Shown here one piece after another: positions 16,791 to 26,740 of a stretch of DNA of 64,000 bases (within the stretch, counting starts at the first letter, position 1; each line of letters begins with the position of its first letter). The notes under the pieces were generated by a model. The model searched no databases and was not told the origin of the DNA. It saw only the letters and a program-made list of their open reading frames with translations. The DNA is from Anaerovirgula multivorans. GTDB taxonomy: Bacteria > Bacillota > Clostridia > Peptostreptococcales > Natronincolaceae. The stretch is taken from positions 124,001-188,000 of the forward strand of contig NZ_FZOJ01000007.1 in assembly GCF_900188145.1 (NCBI RefSeq). Reading direction: 5' to 3'. The translations under genes and the position numbers were made by a program.

Positions 16791-18188
16791 TCATTCTATA
16801 ACGATGACAGCACCGTTTTGAATATCCATCCAGTTATAAAGGAATTCTACATGACTGGTAAAATTCCGGACACACATATTTGAACGAGGAAATGTGCCTA
16901 TGGTATGAAGGTATTCTATCAGTCCTGGATCAACCTTCTCGCCATCCTGTTCTTCATATGCTACAGGAACACCATGAATATAGGCTCCACCGGTAAATCG
17001 TATGGCAAAGGGAGCATAACCTGCAATATCCTGTGTACCGCTTTGTAGATATTCAAAGCGATCCCTTTTTTCAATTGCCTTGTAAGTGCCCAGAGTAGTC
17101 TCAAAGGAAAAATCTCCTGGAATTCCAGTAGTGGACAGTGTATAGGAGACAAGATTCAGACCTTGTTCACTGACTTCAAAGGAGGCTTGGTTCTGCTGAT
17201 TTCTGTCTACTACAACTACATGGTTTAACTGGCTTAACGTAACATCGGGATCTATATATTGTTTAGGTATGTAGTAATCTCCATCAAATGTCGGAACGTT
17301 TACATAATAGAACGCATCCGTCTCCTCTAATATTCGTATCAGCATCCCATCTGGTATATACCGAAAATCACTATCTGTGTCTGCCTGTTCGTATGCAGGA
17401 GCACTGTGATAAACCCTGTATCCATATTCATCTACTGCAGCATCTCCCTCTTGAGGGGGTGCACCGTTTTGATTTTTATAGTTACTTATAAAATGTAAGT
17501 TTCCCTCATCCACCTGCTGTTTTAGCTGGTTTATAGCATTCTGCATCCTCTCAAAGCGGAAATTCCTAGGAGTACCTGTTGTTGAATGAAGATATCCCTC
17601 GTTTATTTCATCTCCATTTGCGAATGCTACTCTGTACCATATTTCTGAACCCTCCAACTCTTCGCCTTCAACCCTTTGAAGCAGTGACACCTTGTCTAAG
17701 TTCTCTACACGGTCAACGACAGTAGCATCGGGGATTGGATTTTCTCTGATTTCAGCGCCATCCTCCGCTGTTATGAGAAAATAATCAAAGGCCATGTCAT
17801 ATTGAAAATATTGGATTGAAGCATTGATCGTTTCAGGAAGGGGACTGTCATATTCTTCGAGGACAGTATTCATCCTTTTGGATCCGATATTTTCTAATAC
17901 CTGTGCCTTCTGCTCCTCACTAAGGCAGGATATCCTGTTTTCTTCCTCCTGCTCTGTGGTTTGGGTAATCCTCAGATCATCTTCAATGTTATAACCGTTT
18001 ATATTTTCCTCCACAGCTTCTAAGTCAGACTTAGCTAGCCTATCCTCCTTAGTCAGGTCTCCCGAGGGTGTTGACTGCTGCCTTGGAGGGGGAGTCTCAC
18101 TAGGAGGCACACTTCTTCGATATGCACTACATCCTGGTACTATAACCATTAATACTACCATTAATATTAGAGTAATCTTCTTATACAT
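16791..18188 (-). CDS. Lipoprotein L,D-transpeptidase (YkuD domain) with SH3-like repeats
   Basis: 465 residues. A lipobox (VIVPGCSA, Cys about 21) anchors it outside the membrane, and a Pro/Ser/Thr-rich linker follows. Two SH3b-like regions (about 140-200, with ITAEDGAEIRENP, and about 250-315) come before a YkuD catalytic domain (about 320-465). That domain shows YIHGVP and GTFPRSNMCVRN. The family motif is SHGCVR; here it is SNMCVR, so the catalytic Cys and Arg are kept but His-Gly is replaced by Asn-Met. It would cross-link peptidoglycan through 3-3 bonds or attach proteins. ATG 18188 follows a TTGGGGATGCAT leader. Confidence 0.8.
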   Translation of the reverse strand: MYKKITLILMVVLMVIVPGCSAYRRSVPPSETPPPRQQSTPSGDLTKEDRLAKSDLEAVEENINGYNIEDDLRITQTTEQEEENRISCLSEEQKAQVLENIGSKRMNTVLEEYDSPLPETINASIQYFQYDMAFDYFLITAEDGAEIRENPIPDATVVDRVENLDKVSLLQRVEGEELEGSEIWYRVAFANGDEINEGYLHSTTGTPRNFRFERMQNAINQLKQQVDEGNLHFISNYKNQNGAPPQEGDAAVDEYGYRVYHSAPAYEQADTDSDFRYIPDGMLIRILEETDAFYYVNVPTFDGDYYIPKQYIDPDVTLSQLNHVVVVDRNQQNQASFEVSEQGLNLVSYTLSTTGIPGDFSFETTLGTYKAIEKRDRFEYLQSGTQDIAGYAPFAIRFTGGAYIHGVPVAYEEQDGEKVDPGLIEYLHTIGTFPRSNMCVRNFTSHVEFLYNWMDIQNGAVIVIE

Positions 18189-18370
18189 ATGCATCCCCAA
18201 TCTAATGTTTTATTACTTGCTTCAATATATATCCTTATATATTTTTCACAAATAATTTCGCTATTATGTACATTATAATTATTTCAGGATGAATCTTTCC
18301 CCTTAGCGTTGATAATTCAGTTTTTTATAACAACAAAACTTAGATAGCCCTTTGAAAAATATACAGAATG

Positions 18371-18400
18371 AAAAAAGGGCTATTAATTATGCCCTTTTTC
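18371..18400 (-). terminator. Bidirectional terminator of selO
   Basis: AAAAAAGGGC and GCCCTTTTTC pair around a 10-base A/T loop. On the - strand the stem is followed by T-rich sequence. It lies 60 bases past the selO stop and before the L,D-transpeptidase promoter region. Confidence 0.85.
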
Positions 18401-18459
18401 ATATACCAGTTACTTTTAATTTTTACTTGGCATCAGTTAACTAGTCTAATGCTTTTATA

Positions 18460-19935
18460 TCAAGTACCACAAAAGGTTCGGTAAGGACGGGTAGATGGTG
18501 CAGCCGGTGTAGAGTAATCACCCTGTTCGGGGGAATGGGCGTAGGGGGTTGAAAGAACATCAAGAAGCCGCTCCATCACACTGTAGTCTCCTTGTTTCAC
18601 TGCAGCTTCTAGTGCCTCTTCTACCCGGTGATTACGAGGGATTAGCGCAGGATTGGAGTTCCGCATCAACTGCTGGGAGGAGGCTTTCGGTTCCTGCTGC
18701 CTTTCTAGTCTCGCTTGCCACAGTTCATGCCACTGGGTAAATTCTACAGTACCAAACAGAACCGTATCCTCTGGCTTATCAAAAGTTAATGCGCGAAAGG
18801 TATTGGTATAGTCCGCACGATACTTCTGCATCATACTAAGGAGATCTTCAATAAGAGATTCATCCTGTAGCTCTTCGTTAAATATTCCCAGTTTTGCTCT
18901 CATTCCCACCAGCCAATTACAATGATATAACCCTGCAAAATCTGAAATTGCATTCTGGGCCAATTTGACAGCCTGCCCCTGATTGACATGCAGCAACGGC
19001 AATAGAGTTTCTGCAAATCGAGAGAGATTCCATTCGGCGATACGCGGCTGATTGCCATAGGCATAGCGACCTTGAATGTCAATGGAACTGAATACCGTTG
19101 CCGGATCATAGGCATCCATGAAGGCACAAGGACCATAATCAATCGTTTCTCCGCTAATAGTCATGTTGTCAGTGTTCATCACCCCGTGGATAAAGCCCAC
19201 CAGTTGCCATTTGGCAATCAGCACAGCTTGACGCTTGATTACTTCTTGAAGTAACGAAAGATATGGACTCTCATTAGATTCAACACCTGGAAAGTGCCGC
19301 TTTAGTGTATAATCAGCTAGGACCTGGAGTTCCTCAACTGTGCCCCATTTTGCAATATATTCAAAGGTGCCGACCCGCAAATGACTGGCAGCCACACGGG
19401 TCAAAATTGCACCAGGCAAGTCAGTTTCGCGGATTATTGACTCACCGGTTGTCACCACTGCTAGACTACGGGTGGTAGCAATACCAAGGGCATGCATTGC
19501 TTCGCTGATGATGTATTCCCGCAGCATCGGTCCAAGTGCCGCTCGACCATCGCCACGGCGGGAGTATGGCGTTTTACCTGAACCTTTGAGCTGAATATCA
19601 AACCGTTTGCCTAAAGGCGTAATCTGTTCGCCAATCAGCAGAGCCCTCCCGTCCCCCAACATCGTAAAATGCCCAAATTGATGTCCTGCATAAGCTTGAG
19701 CAAGAGGTAAAGCGCCTTTGGGAATCCGGTTGCCAGCAAGCACTGCTAAGCCATCATTGCTTTGCAGCGCCTGGGCGTTCAACCCTAGGGATGTTGCCAA
19801 GGGATCATTGAGAATGATCAACTTCGGTGAACGTACAGGAGCTGGGTTGAGGCTGGTAAAAAATGATTTGGGCAGGCGAGCATAACTGTTGTCTAAGTTC
19901 CATCCTGTTTCTATTATTGCTTTTTCCTTTGTCAT
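18460..19935 (-). CDS. selO: Protein adenylyltransferase SelO (YdiU/UPF0061)
   Basis: 491 residues, the usual length for this pseudokinase-fold enzyme, which transfers AMP from ATP to protein hydroxyls. Conserved blocks: [20 protein letters not shown] (about 85-104), the nucleotide loop [31 protein letters not shown] (catalytic Asp) and [15 protein letters not shown] (metal site). The C-terminus FCGT carries the Cys that is selenocysteine in animal SelO. The gene is clearly richer in G+C than its neighbours and uses GC-ending codons (GCC, CTG, CGC-type), suggesting transfer, possibly from a proteobacterium. SD AAAGGAG before ATG 19935. Terminator at 18371-18400. Confidence 0.93.
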   Translation of the reverse strand: MTKEKAIIETGWNLDNSYARLPKSFFTSLNPAPVRSPKLIILNDPLATSLGLNAQALQSNDGLAVLAGNRIPKGALPLAQAYAGHQFGHFTMLGDGRALLIGEQITPLGKRFDIQLKGSGKTPYSRRGDGRAALGPMLREYIISEAMHALGIATTRSLAVVTTGESIIRETDLPGAILTRVAASHLRVGTFEYIAKWGTVEELQVLADYTLKRHFPGVESNESPYLSLLQEVIKRQAVLIAKWQLVGFIHGVMNTDNMTISGETIDYGPCAFMDAYDPATVFSSIDIQGRYAYGNQPRIAEWNLSRFAETLLPLLHVNQGQAVKLAQNAISDFAGLYHCNWLVGMRAKLGIFNEELQDESLIEDLLSMMQKYRADYTNTFRALTFDKPEDTVLFGTVEFTQWHELWQARLERQQEPKASSQQLMRNSNPALIPRNHRVEEALEAAVKQGDYSVMERLLDVLSTPYAHSPEQGDYSTPAAPSTRPYRTFCGT

Positions 19936-20197
19936 CGTATCTCCTTTTCTCCTTTTTTTGTCTTTTTATATCTTAGCTTTTCCTTTTACATAAAATAAAA
20001 ATCATAGGTATTCTATGAAATTTTTAATTATCTACTTTCTATATCAACACAATGGAGCCTCTTTTAGTGTCTGCTTCTGTCAATTTATTATACCCTTTCT
20101 ACACAAAGATAACGCCCTTTACGCCAATACCATTATGCGAAATAATCTAAATCTCTTACATAAAAAACCCGCCAAAATTCTGTGTCCGTCAAACTAG

Positions 20198-20465
20198 TCA
20201 TGACCCGATAATTTGGCTTATGCTATAACTGCCCTTTGATACCACTTTTAGTTTTTTCTCTGTTTCAGTCAGCTTAACTTTCTTTGCTTCTTTATTATCT
20301 GCTAGTTCCTTATAATCAGGAATATTTCGATCTATATTTTCCGGAAGTACTCCTATTTCTTTTTCAATTGAATAGATGCTTAATTGATTATCTTTATCTT
20401 TAAGTATTGCAAAGCCTCCTCTGGGATATGGTTTCTTGTCAACTCCATTATAGCAAATTAAAGAG
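20198..20465 (-). pseudogene. C-terminal gene remnant, family unknown
   Basis: About 88 codons remain open to the TGA at 20198 and read YNGVDKKPYPRGGFAILKDK, then a Lys/Glu-rich helix (KKVKLTETEKKLKVVSKG). No start codon with an SD is present, and T/A-rich sequence precedes it. I do not recognise the family. The soluble, charged composition resembles the end of a secreted or regulatory protein. Confidence 0.35.
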
Positions 20466-20525
20466 TTTTTTTGCTTTTTTATTTAATTACTGATTTATTA
20501 CTTACATTTATTTACATCGTTTTTC

Positions 20526-20552
20526 AGCAGTCTCCCCTGTCCCCTCGTCTCT
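20526..20552 (-). repeat. Solo REP-like end of RAYT element family 1
   Basis: On the - strand, AGACGAGGGGACAGGG followed by a degenerate GAGACTGCTG matches the terminal repeat of the RAYT copies at 28.4, 43.7 and 47.1 kb (AGACGAGGGGACAGGGACTT at 43.7 kb). It sits six bases beyond the YjiH stop, with no transposase beside it. Confidence 0.5.
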
Positions 20553-20557
20553 TCGGT

Positions 20558-21880
20558 TTAGAAGAGGAAGATTCCAACCATTGCAGCAAGGATTAATGAT
20601 AATATGGTTCTTTCTATCCATATAATCACTAATTCTTTTATAGAAATAGGTATTTCTGTAGATAGTATACATGGGATAGATGCTGAAAAAAACAATACAG
20701 AAGATATAGAGCATACGCCTACCACATATTTTGATAGCAATGGTGCATCTATAATGATATTTGTAGGTAAAAACATTTCAGCTATACTAATTGCAAGGGA
20801 CTTAGCTATTAACATAGGTTCAGGAAGTTGAAGTAAAGCTGTAAATGGATAGAAAATGTAGCCTAAGATATCAAATATTGGTGTGAATTTTGCTAATAAT
20901 AGACCTAAAAGACCAATAGACATAATGGTTGGAAGTATGTTACCAATCATTTTAATACCATCTTTAAGATTTATAAAAGTGTTTTTGAGAATATTTTCAG
21001 AACTATGAGAAACTTGCAAAGCTTCATCCCAAGCTATTTTAAATCGATTGTTTTTGACAATAACTTCTGGATCGTTACTTTCTGTAATATAGGCATCACT
21101 TTTTTTGCTAATAGGATATATTCTTACGGTGATTGCTGTAACGATGAAGGTAATAATCAATGTAGACCAAAAGTAAAAGTTCCATAGTTCCATAAGCCCT
21201 AAAGTTTTTGCAACGATAATCATGAATGTAGCTGATACGGTAGAAAATCCAGTAGCAATGATTACGGCTTCTTTTATTGTATACTTTCCTTGAAGAAATA
21301 CTTTATTGGTAATTAGTAATCCCAAAGAATAACTACCTACAAAAGAAGCGACAGCATCTATAGCGGATCTTCCAGGAGTTTTCCATATAGGTTTCATGAT
21401 GGGCTGCATTAATACCCCTATAAATTCCATAAGACCATATCCTACTAAAAATGAAAGAAAGACGGCACCTACAGGAATTAGCAAACTAAGAGAAACAACG
21501 AGTTTATCGTATAAAAATGGCATCATACCAGGTTCGAATAAAAATGCTGGACCTATATTGAATAAGAACATAAATCCTGATATAATTCCAATAATCTTAA
21601 AAATAGAAAAGACGATGGTAACATTATCTTTATTCCAGTTTTTTTGAAAAAAGGGGCTTAAGCCACCAAATATGATTATGATAAAAGCATAATAATTAAC
21701 ACCATTGCCTAAAATTTTTTTAAGCACCGTTACAATATGATCTATTAATATGGTAGATGTGCCCATTAAATTAACAGGAACAAAAAACATGATAAGACCA
21801 ATTAAACTACAAATAATAAATTTTAAAACATCCTTTGTGCTATGTGCATGAGATAAAGCAGTTTTTTGTGGGTTCATCAT
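20558..21880 (-). CDS. YjiH-family membrane transporter (nucleoside-recognition/gate domain)
   Basis: 440 residues, ten or more membrane spans. Two gate-type segments occur: SFLVGYGLMEFIGVLMQPIM with the following PGRSAIDAVASFVGSYSLGL block (about 145-185), and a C-terminal repeat (about 360-440). This is the YjiH organisation, related to SpoIIIM/FeoB-like gate domains. Substrate is unknown. SD GGAGAATAT before ATG 21880. The gene is divergent from a sensor kinase/response regulator pair, with 298 bases between, which suggests that the two-component system controls this carrier. A solo REP lies at its 3' end. Confidence 0.8.
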   Translation of the reverse strand: MMNPQKTALSHAHSTKDVLKFIICSLIGLIMFFVPVNLMGTSTILIDHIVTVLKKILGNGVNYYAFIIIIFGGLSPFFQKNWNKDNVTIVFSIFKIIGIISGFMFLFNIGPAFLFEPGMMPFLYDKLVVSLSLLIPVGAVFLSFLVGYGLMEFIGVLMQPIMKPIWKTPGRSAIDAVASFVGSYSLGLLITNKVFLQGKYTIKEAVIIATGFSTVSATFMIIVAKTLGLMELWNFYFWSTLIITFIVTAITVRIYPISKKSDAYITESNDPEVIVKNNRFKIAWDEALQVSHSSENILKNTFINLKDGIKMIGNILPTIMSIGLLGLLLAKFTPIFDILGYIFYPFTALLQLPEPMLIAKSLAISIAEMFLPTNIIIDAPLLSKYVVGVCSISSVLFFSASIPCILSTEIPISIKELVIIWIERTILSLILAAMVGIFLF

Positions 21881-22178
21881 ATATTCTCCTTTGTTTAAAT
21901 TGAAAGTTGTTTTATAAAAGTAATTTTTATACGTATAGTTTGCTTATGTGTTCCCCCTTTTTCTAAATAAATTTTCCACAAGATTAAAAAACGTTTTCCT
22001 GATGTCAAATTACTTATCCGATAATGTATAATAAAAGTATAATAAGAAAAAGGACCTACAAATAGATTTTTTATGATTTTTATAGTAAATAGACATCAAA
22101 AAGTCATAAAAGATATTTTGGTATTAATAGCATAATGGATACTGTGAAAACAAACTAATGTTGGCAAAGGGTGAGATC

Positions 22179-24047
22179 ATGGAGCTTAGAAAAAAAATCA
22201 CTATAAGTATATGTATCATTGTTTTAATTTCTTTGGTTACACTATGCATGTCCATATATAGAAAATCTGCAGAAATTCTTAATGAAGAAGCTAATAAATT
22301 TACTGAAATTCAGATTCTTAGAGCTCAAGAAAAGATAGATCTTTTAGTAGATAGAATAAAAATGGAGAGCAAACTCTTAGCTAGAGATAAATATGTGATA
22401 GATTTTTTAAATAACAAGATTACTAACGAGGATTTGAATTTAATTTTAACCTACGAGATGATTAGTAAAAATCAAAAGGATAATTATTACAAAGATTTAT
22501 TTATAGTAGACCTAGAGGGAGTCATTATCGCATCTACTATGAGTGATGCCATGTATGTAGATTTATCTGAGAGAGAATACATCCAAAAATCTTTTTTTAC
22601 CCACCAAACCCAAACAAGCGATATATTGATCGCTTTAACAGATGGAAAAAATATAGTAAATACAGTAACGCCCATATACAATGAAAGTCAAGAGATCATC
22701 GGTTTAGCAGGTATAGCTATAAGGGCTGAAAATTTTGTGAATTTTATCAAAGACTATAATGTAGGACAAACTGGCTATTTTGTTATAATTGATTCTAATG
22801 GGTATATACTTTCTCATAAGGATACTTCTTTAATTGGGAGTATCTACTCAAAAGAGATTTCAGGATTAGAAAATATCCATACAAGGGATGAAAATTTGCA
22901 AAAAACATATGATGATGTATATCTTTATACTTACAAGAAAATGAAGAATAATGATTGGATATTACTTACGCTGATGCCTAAAGAGGAGTTGAACGTTAAA
23001 TCTGTTGGTTTATTAAAATATGTTCTTATATATGGATTTATTATATCCATCAGTGCAATATTTTTTAGTATTTTCCTATCAAAACAGATATCTAGACCTA
23101 TTATTCATATTACAAACTATATAGATAAAGCAAAAAATAATAATCAAATGTTAGATGATGCAATTTATCACACAAGAATTGATGTGGAAAATGATAAATT
23201 TGATTTTTCATTAGACAATCTAAGTCTTCATCATGTAGAGTCATTTTTGGACAGTGCAAGGAAAAAAATGGATAAAAACTTTAATTTATTTGAGGAGGAT
23301 GCAAAATCTTTAATTAAAAAATCCAAGGATTTAAGCAGTTCCTTAGAGATGAAATCTTATCTTACAGTAAAATTTTTATCTACTTTATCTCATGATATAA
23401 GAACATCTCTTACCCTTATAAAAGGGTATGCAAAAGGATTATTATCTAATTTTGAGTTAGATGAAGATACTAAAAATAGATTTGTTGAAGAAATATATGA
23501 TAGTGCTGAAAATCTTCAAAATATAGTTAATGATGTGCTAGATTCTACATATGAAGCTCATTGTACAAACGAGAGCAAGAAGGAATATGTAAAAAGCTAT
23601 GAGTTTTGTGAGTATTTATTTCATTTTTCTAAGGAATATATTGAAAACTCTGATAGAATATTTATAGGTAATTTTAATTGTGGAAATGAGTTGTTATATA
23701 TAAATAAAATCAAAATTATACGAGTTTGGCAAAATATTTTGAGCAATGCAATAAAATATACGGAAGAGTTTACCAACATTTATGTCACTATTTGTAAGGA
23801 ACATGATAAAATGTTATTTAAGATCAAGGATGAAGGTATGGGAATACGAGAAAACGATAAAGAATATATATGTGAAATGTTTTACAAATCTAACCTTTCA
23901 GATAAAAACAGCTATGGATTAGGGTTGTTTATATCAAAATCTATTTTAAATACCCATCATTCAGATATTTATTTTGAATCTGAATTAAGCAAAGGTAGCA
24001 CATTTTGGTTTAATTTGGACTTAAAGCCTGAAAATAGGGAAGAATAA
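22179..24047 (+). CDS. Membrane sensor histidine kinase with dCache domain
   Basis: 622 residues. One membrane span (about 5-25) and a second (about 280-300) flank an extracellular double-Cache sensor (about 35-275) with GIAIRAENFVNFIKDYNVGQ and GYFVIIDSNGYILSHKD. A linker leads to HisKA, where the phosphoacceptor His is about residue 405 in STLSHDIRTSLTLIKGY. HATPase_c follows (N box WQNILSNAIKYTEE, G1 IKDEGMGI, G2 GLGLFI). ATG 22179 has AAAGGGTGAG just upstream. The 22158 ATG lacks an SD. dCache sensors bind small organic ligands. The response-regulator gene begins 24 bases after its stop. Confidence 0.9.
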   Translation: MELRKKITISICIIVLISLVTLCMSIYRKSAEILNEEANKFTEIQILRAQEKIDLLVDRIKMESKLLARDKYVIDFLNNKITNEDLNLILTYEMISKNQKDNYYKDLFIVDLEGVIIASTMSDAMYVDLSEREYIQKSFFTHQTQTSDILIALTDGKNIVNTVTPIYNESQEIIGLAGIAIRAENFVNFIKDYNVGQTGYFVIIDSNGYILSHKDTSLIGSIYSKEISGLENIHTRDENLQKTYDDVYLYTYKKMKNNDWILLTLMPKEELNVKSVGLLKYVLIYGFIISISAIFFSIFLSKQISRPIIHITNYIDKAKNNNQMLDDAIYHTRIDVENDKFDFSLDNLSLHHVESFLDSARKKMDKNFNLFEEDAKSLIKKSKDLSSSLEMKSYLTVKFLSTLSHDIRTSLTLIKGYAKGLLSNFELDEDTKNRFVEEIYDSAENLQNIVNDVLDSTYEAHCTNESKKEYVKSYEFCEYLFHFSKEYIENSDRIFIGNFNCGNELLYINKIKIIRVWQNILSNAIKYTEEFTNIYVTICKEHDKMLFKIKDEGMGIRENDKEYICEMFYKSNLSDKNSYGLGLFISKSILNTHHSDIYFESELSKGSTFWFNLDLKPENREE

Positions 24048-24071
24048 TTGATTTTGTTGGAGGAAAATAAA

Positions 24072-24779
24072 ATGGACTTTGAAGGAAAAATATTGGTAGT
24101 AGATGATGACAAACGTTTAGTAAAAATGATTGAGGAATATTTAAATCTTTGTAGATTTAAAGTAGTTAAAGCCTATAGTGGTAAAGATGCTTTAGCATTT
24201 TGTGATGAAACCATTGATTTAATAATACTAGACATAAACATGAATCATTTTGATGGTATACAAGTTTGTGAAAAAGTAAGACAAAACTTTGATGTACCAG
24301 TAATTTTTTTAAGTGCAAATACAGCTTCCTATGACAAAATTCGTGCCTTTGGGGTTGGAGGAGATGACTATGTGATAAAGCCGTTTGATCCTATGGAACT
24401 AATTGCTAGGATTAAAGCTCACATAGGAAGAGCAAGAAGATATAGCCCTTCAAAGTATGAGAACAAAACTATAACATTTGCAGATATAAAAATATATAAG
24501 GATGCCCATAAGATTTTAAAACAAGATAAGGAGATTAAGCTTTCTAAAACGGAATTTAAGTTGTTAATATATTTAGTAGAACATCCATTTATTGTACTTT
24601 CTAGGAAAGAAATTTTAAAAAATGTATGGAACAGTCAATTATATGATGAAGCAATTGTAAATACATATATTAAGAGAATTAGGCAGAAACTGGAGAGAAA
24701 TAATGAAGGTAAACAATATATAAGATCAGTCAGAGGCATAGGGTATATGTTTGAGGCAGAATCCGATAAAAATTTTTAG
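24072..24779 (+). CDS. OmpR-family response regulator
   Basis: 235 residues. The receiver domain has VVDDDKRL acidic residues, phosphoacceptor Asp at about 54 (LIILDINMN), switch Ser/Thr in VIFLSANTAS and Lys in YVIKPFDP. A winged-helix DNA-binding domain (about 135-230) ends KQYIRSVRGIGYMFEAE. ATG 24072 follows TTGGAGGAAAATAAA. Cognate partner of the kinase immediately upstream; the likely target is the divergent YjiH-family carrier gene. Confidence 0.93.
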   Translation: MDFEGKILVVDDDKRLVKMIEEYLNLCRFKVVKAYSGKDALAFCDETIDLIILDINMNHFDGIQVCEKVRQNFDVPVIFLSANTASYDKIRAFGVGGDDYVIKPFDPMELIARIKAHIGRARRYSPSKYENKTITFADIKIYKDAHKILKQDKEIKLSKTEFKLLIYLVEHPFIVLSRKEILKNVWNSQLYDEAIVNTYIKRIRQKLERNNEGKQYIRSVRGIGYMFEAESDKNF

Positions 24780-24882
24780 CAGAGATTGTTGCTGTCTTTG
24801 CTGAACTGATACCAATATACCAAAGGCAGGGCCGGATATACTTATGTTCGTACTACTGAAATACGTAAGCGACAAAGAGCGC

Positions 24883-26676
24883 TTACTTTTGAATCAGGTT
24901 ATTCTCATCATAGAAAAAGATCAATTTTTTATTCGATATAGGTTCAATAATCTCCTTTAATCGGTTCGACTCATCATAACTTAAAACAGTTGAAAATTGG
25001 TCGGGATTTATGATTTCAGTCAGTTTTCCTGTTGAATCAAAAAGGTAAGTGGTTTTATCCTTTCGTACCAACTCATAGCTTTCATCTTCTTTTTTTGTTA
25101 TAGTGTCAAATCGGACGGAATAATCTGAAGAAAAATACTTATTGTCATTTTCTTTTATAAATAGATTTCTTCGGTTTTGAGACCATAAAATGTTAATATT
25201 TTCATCGGGAAGAAATTCTAATTTTGCTTCAAAGGGATGACTCCAGGCTTTGCCTAAAGAGCCTTCGTTTAGTAAAAGGGAATTGTAATTTATAGAAAAC
25301 ACAATTGGTTGTGCTCCTTTTACAGTAAGTAAGGGAAAATCAATAATTTGAGCACCTGTTGAAGTATCTATTGGGTCATTGCATAAAGATAAGAGCCAAA
25401 TTTTAGCTGGATCTATTTTTGCTATTTCCCATTCTGCATTTAAACCTGTAATATACTTTAATGCAGGAGTTTCAGGAATTGCTCTGAGAAAGAGTTTATA
25501 ACTGATATGGTTCCATAGAAACTACCTATAAGACCTCCCACATCTGAATAACTAATTCCTTGTTCAGATATTTCCGAAACAGAATAACAGTTTTGTATAT
25601 CTGTATAGTCATATGCTTGGCCAACTAAAACACCTAAGCTATAATAAGCATTTGTTTGATCATTAATTATACTCCCTATAAAGTATGAATCTATAATTTT
25701 ACCACTTGTAAAACTGCATAGACCACCAACAAAAGCTCCTTTTAAAGTTGCCTTAACAAGACATTCAGAAACAGTAGAGCCATATTCTATTACACCAGCT
25801 ATTCCACCACTAGCACCTCTTGTGCTACCAGATGCACTTGATATTGTTTCCACTTGTCCATTTAAGGAACAATGCTTTATGAGGGTATTATCCAGCTACG
25901 GCACATAGTATCCCGGCATATTGAAAAAAGCCCGAACCAGTACCTATTATGTCTGTATTGATTATTTTTATCTTGGTAAGAATAGCATCACAACAAGCAC
26001 CAAACAATCCTAAAAAGCTTTCACTACTTTCAATTTTCAAGTTAGATATTGAAAAAAAGTTACCATCATAGGTTCCAGTGAATGGAATCCATAAATTTTT
26101 ATCCCAAATAGGCTGCCAATTTCTATATCCACTCAAATCAATATCTGCCATTTGTATGTAATGGGCTGATAAATCATAACGTACATTATTTAGGTCTTCG
26201 GCAGTCCATATCTGATAAGGGTTTTCCGGAGTACCATCCCCCATAGATATTGTGGTTTTGTTAATTGCTTCTTCTTTCAGTAAAGTCAGCTGTTCCTCTT
26301 CCAGGTCTTCTGTTTCTAGCAGGTGTTTTTCATGAGTAGTATCCCTCTGCTCATCATTCATTATTAACCCGTCCCTCAATCCCTCTGTCGATGATTTCAA
26401 GAACCTGGGATGGCTTTTAAGAATATCCCGTAGATGAGTAGGAAGCTCTCCTGCAAGCTCTTCTGCTGTATCTGTTTGCAGCGGACTTGTCTGGTTGACT
26501 AGGGCATTTGTTACTTTGGCATCTACACCGGTTTGTTCTGCAAAAACATGATTACTAGTAAAAAGTATTCCTGATAAAAACAGGATTTGGACAAAAAATG
26601 CTATTATTAAAATAACTGAGATATGCTTACATCTGATATTCCGCAGGTATAAAATGCCATTAGAATAATTATGCAA
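24883..26676 (-). pseudogene. Broken GLUG / RHS-type surface protein gene
   Basis: Three frames together encode one secreted protein. Residues from 26676 down give a signal segment (IIAFFVQILFLSGILFTS) and a GDGTPENPYQIWTAEDLNN block with GLUG-like beta strands. The frame then breaks near 25.88 kb. GLUG repeats continue at 25853-25458 (GGLCSFTSGKIIDSYFIGS). After a second break near 25.48 kb an RHS-type region follows (PIDTSTGAQIIDFPLLTVKG, then YD-like STVLSYDESNRLKEI). It ends at 24883, far short of the thousand or more residues of intact RHS proteins. Two frameshifts and a 3' truncation make it a pseudogene. It abuts a truncated IS1634-type gene. Confidence 0.75.
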
Positions 26677-26740
26677 ACCGATCCTCCAGATGGATAAATT
26701 GTGGTACTATGAAGGAAAATATCCTAATGGAGGAAATCAC

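Noticed and set aside
18900-19254. Frames overlapping selO on both strands
   Set aside because: Shadows arising from the higher G+C content of selO, where stop codons are rarer.
20015-20197. Open frame on + strand after selO
   Set aside because: No SD, low-complexity composition and no family likeness; the opposite strand next to it holds the better-supported remnant.
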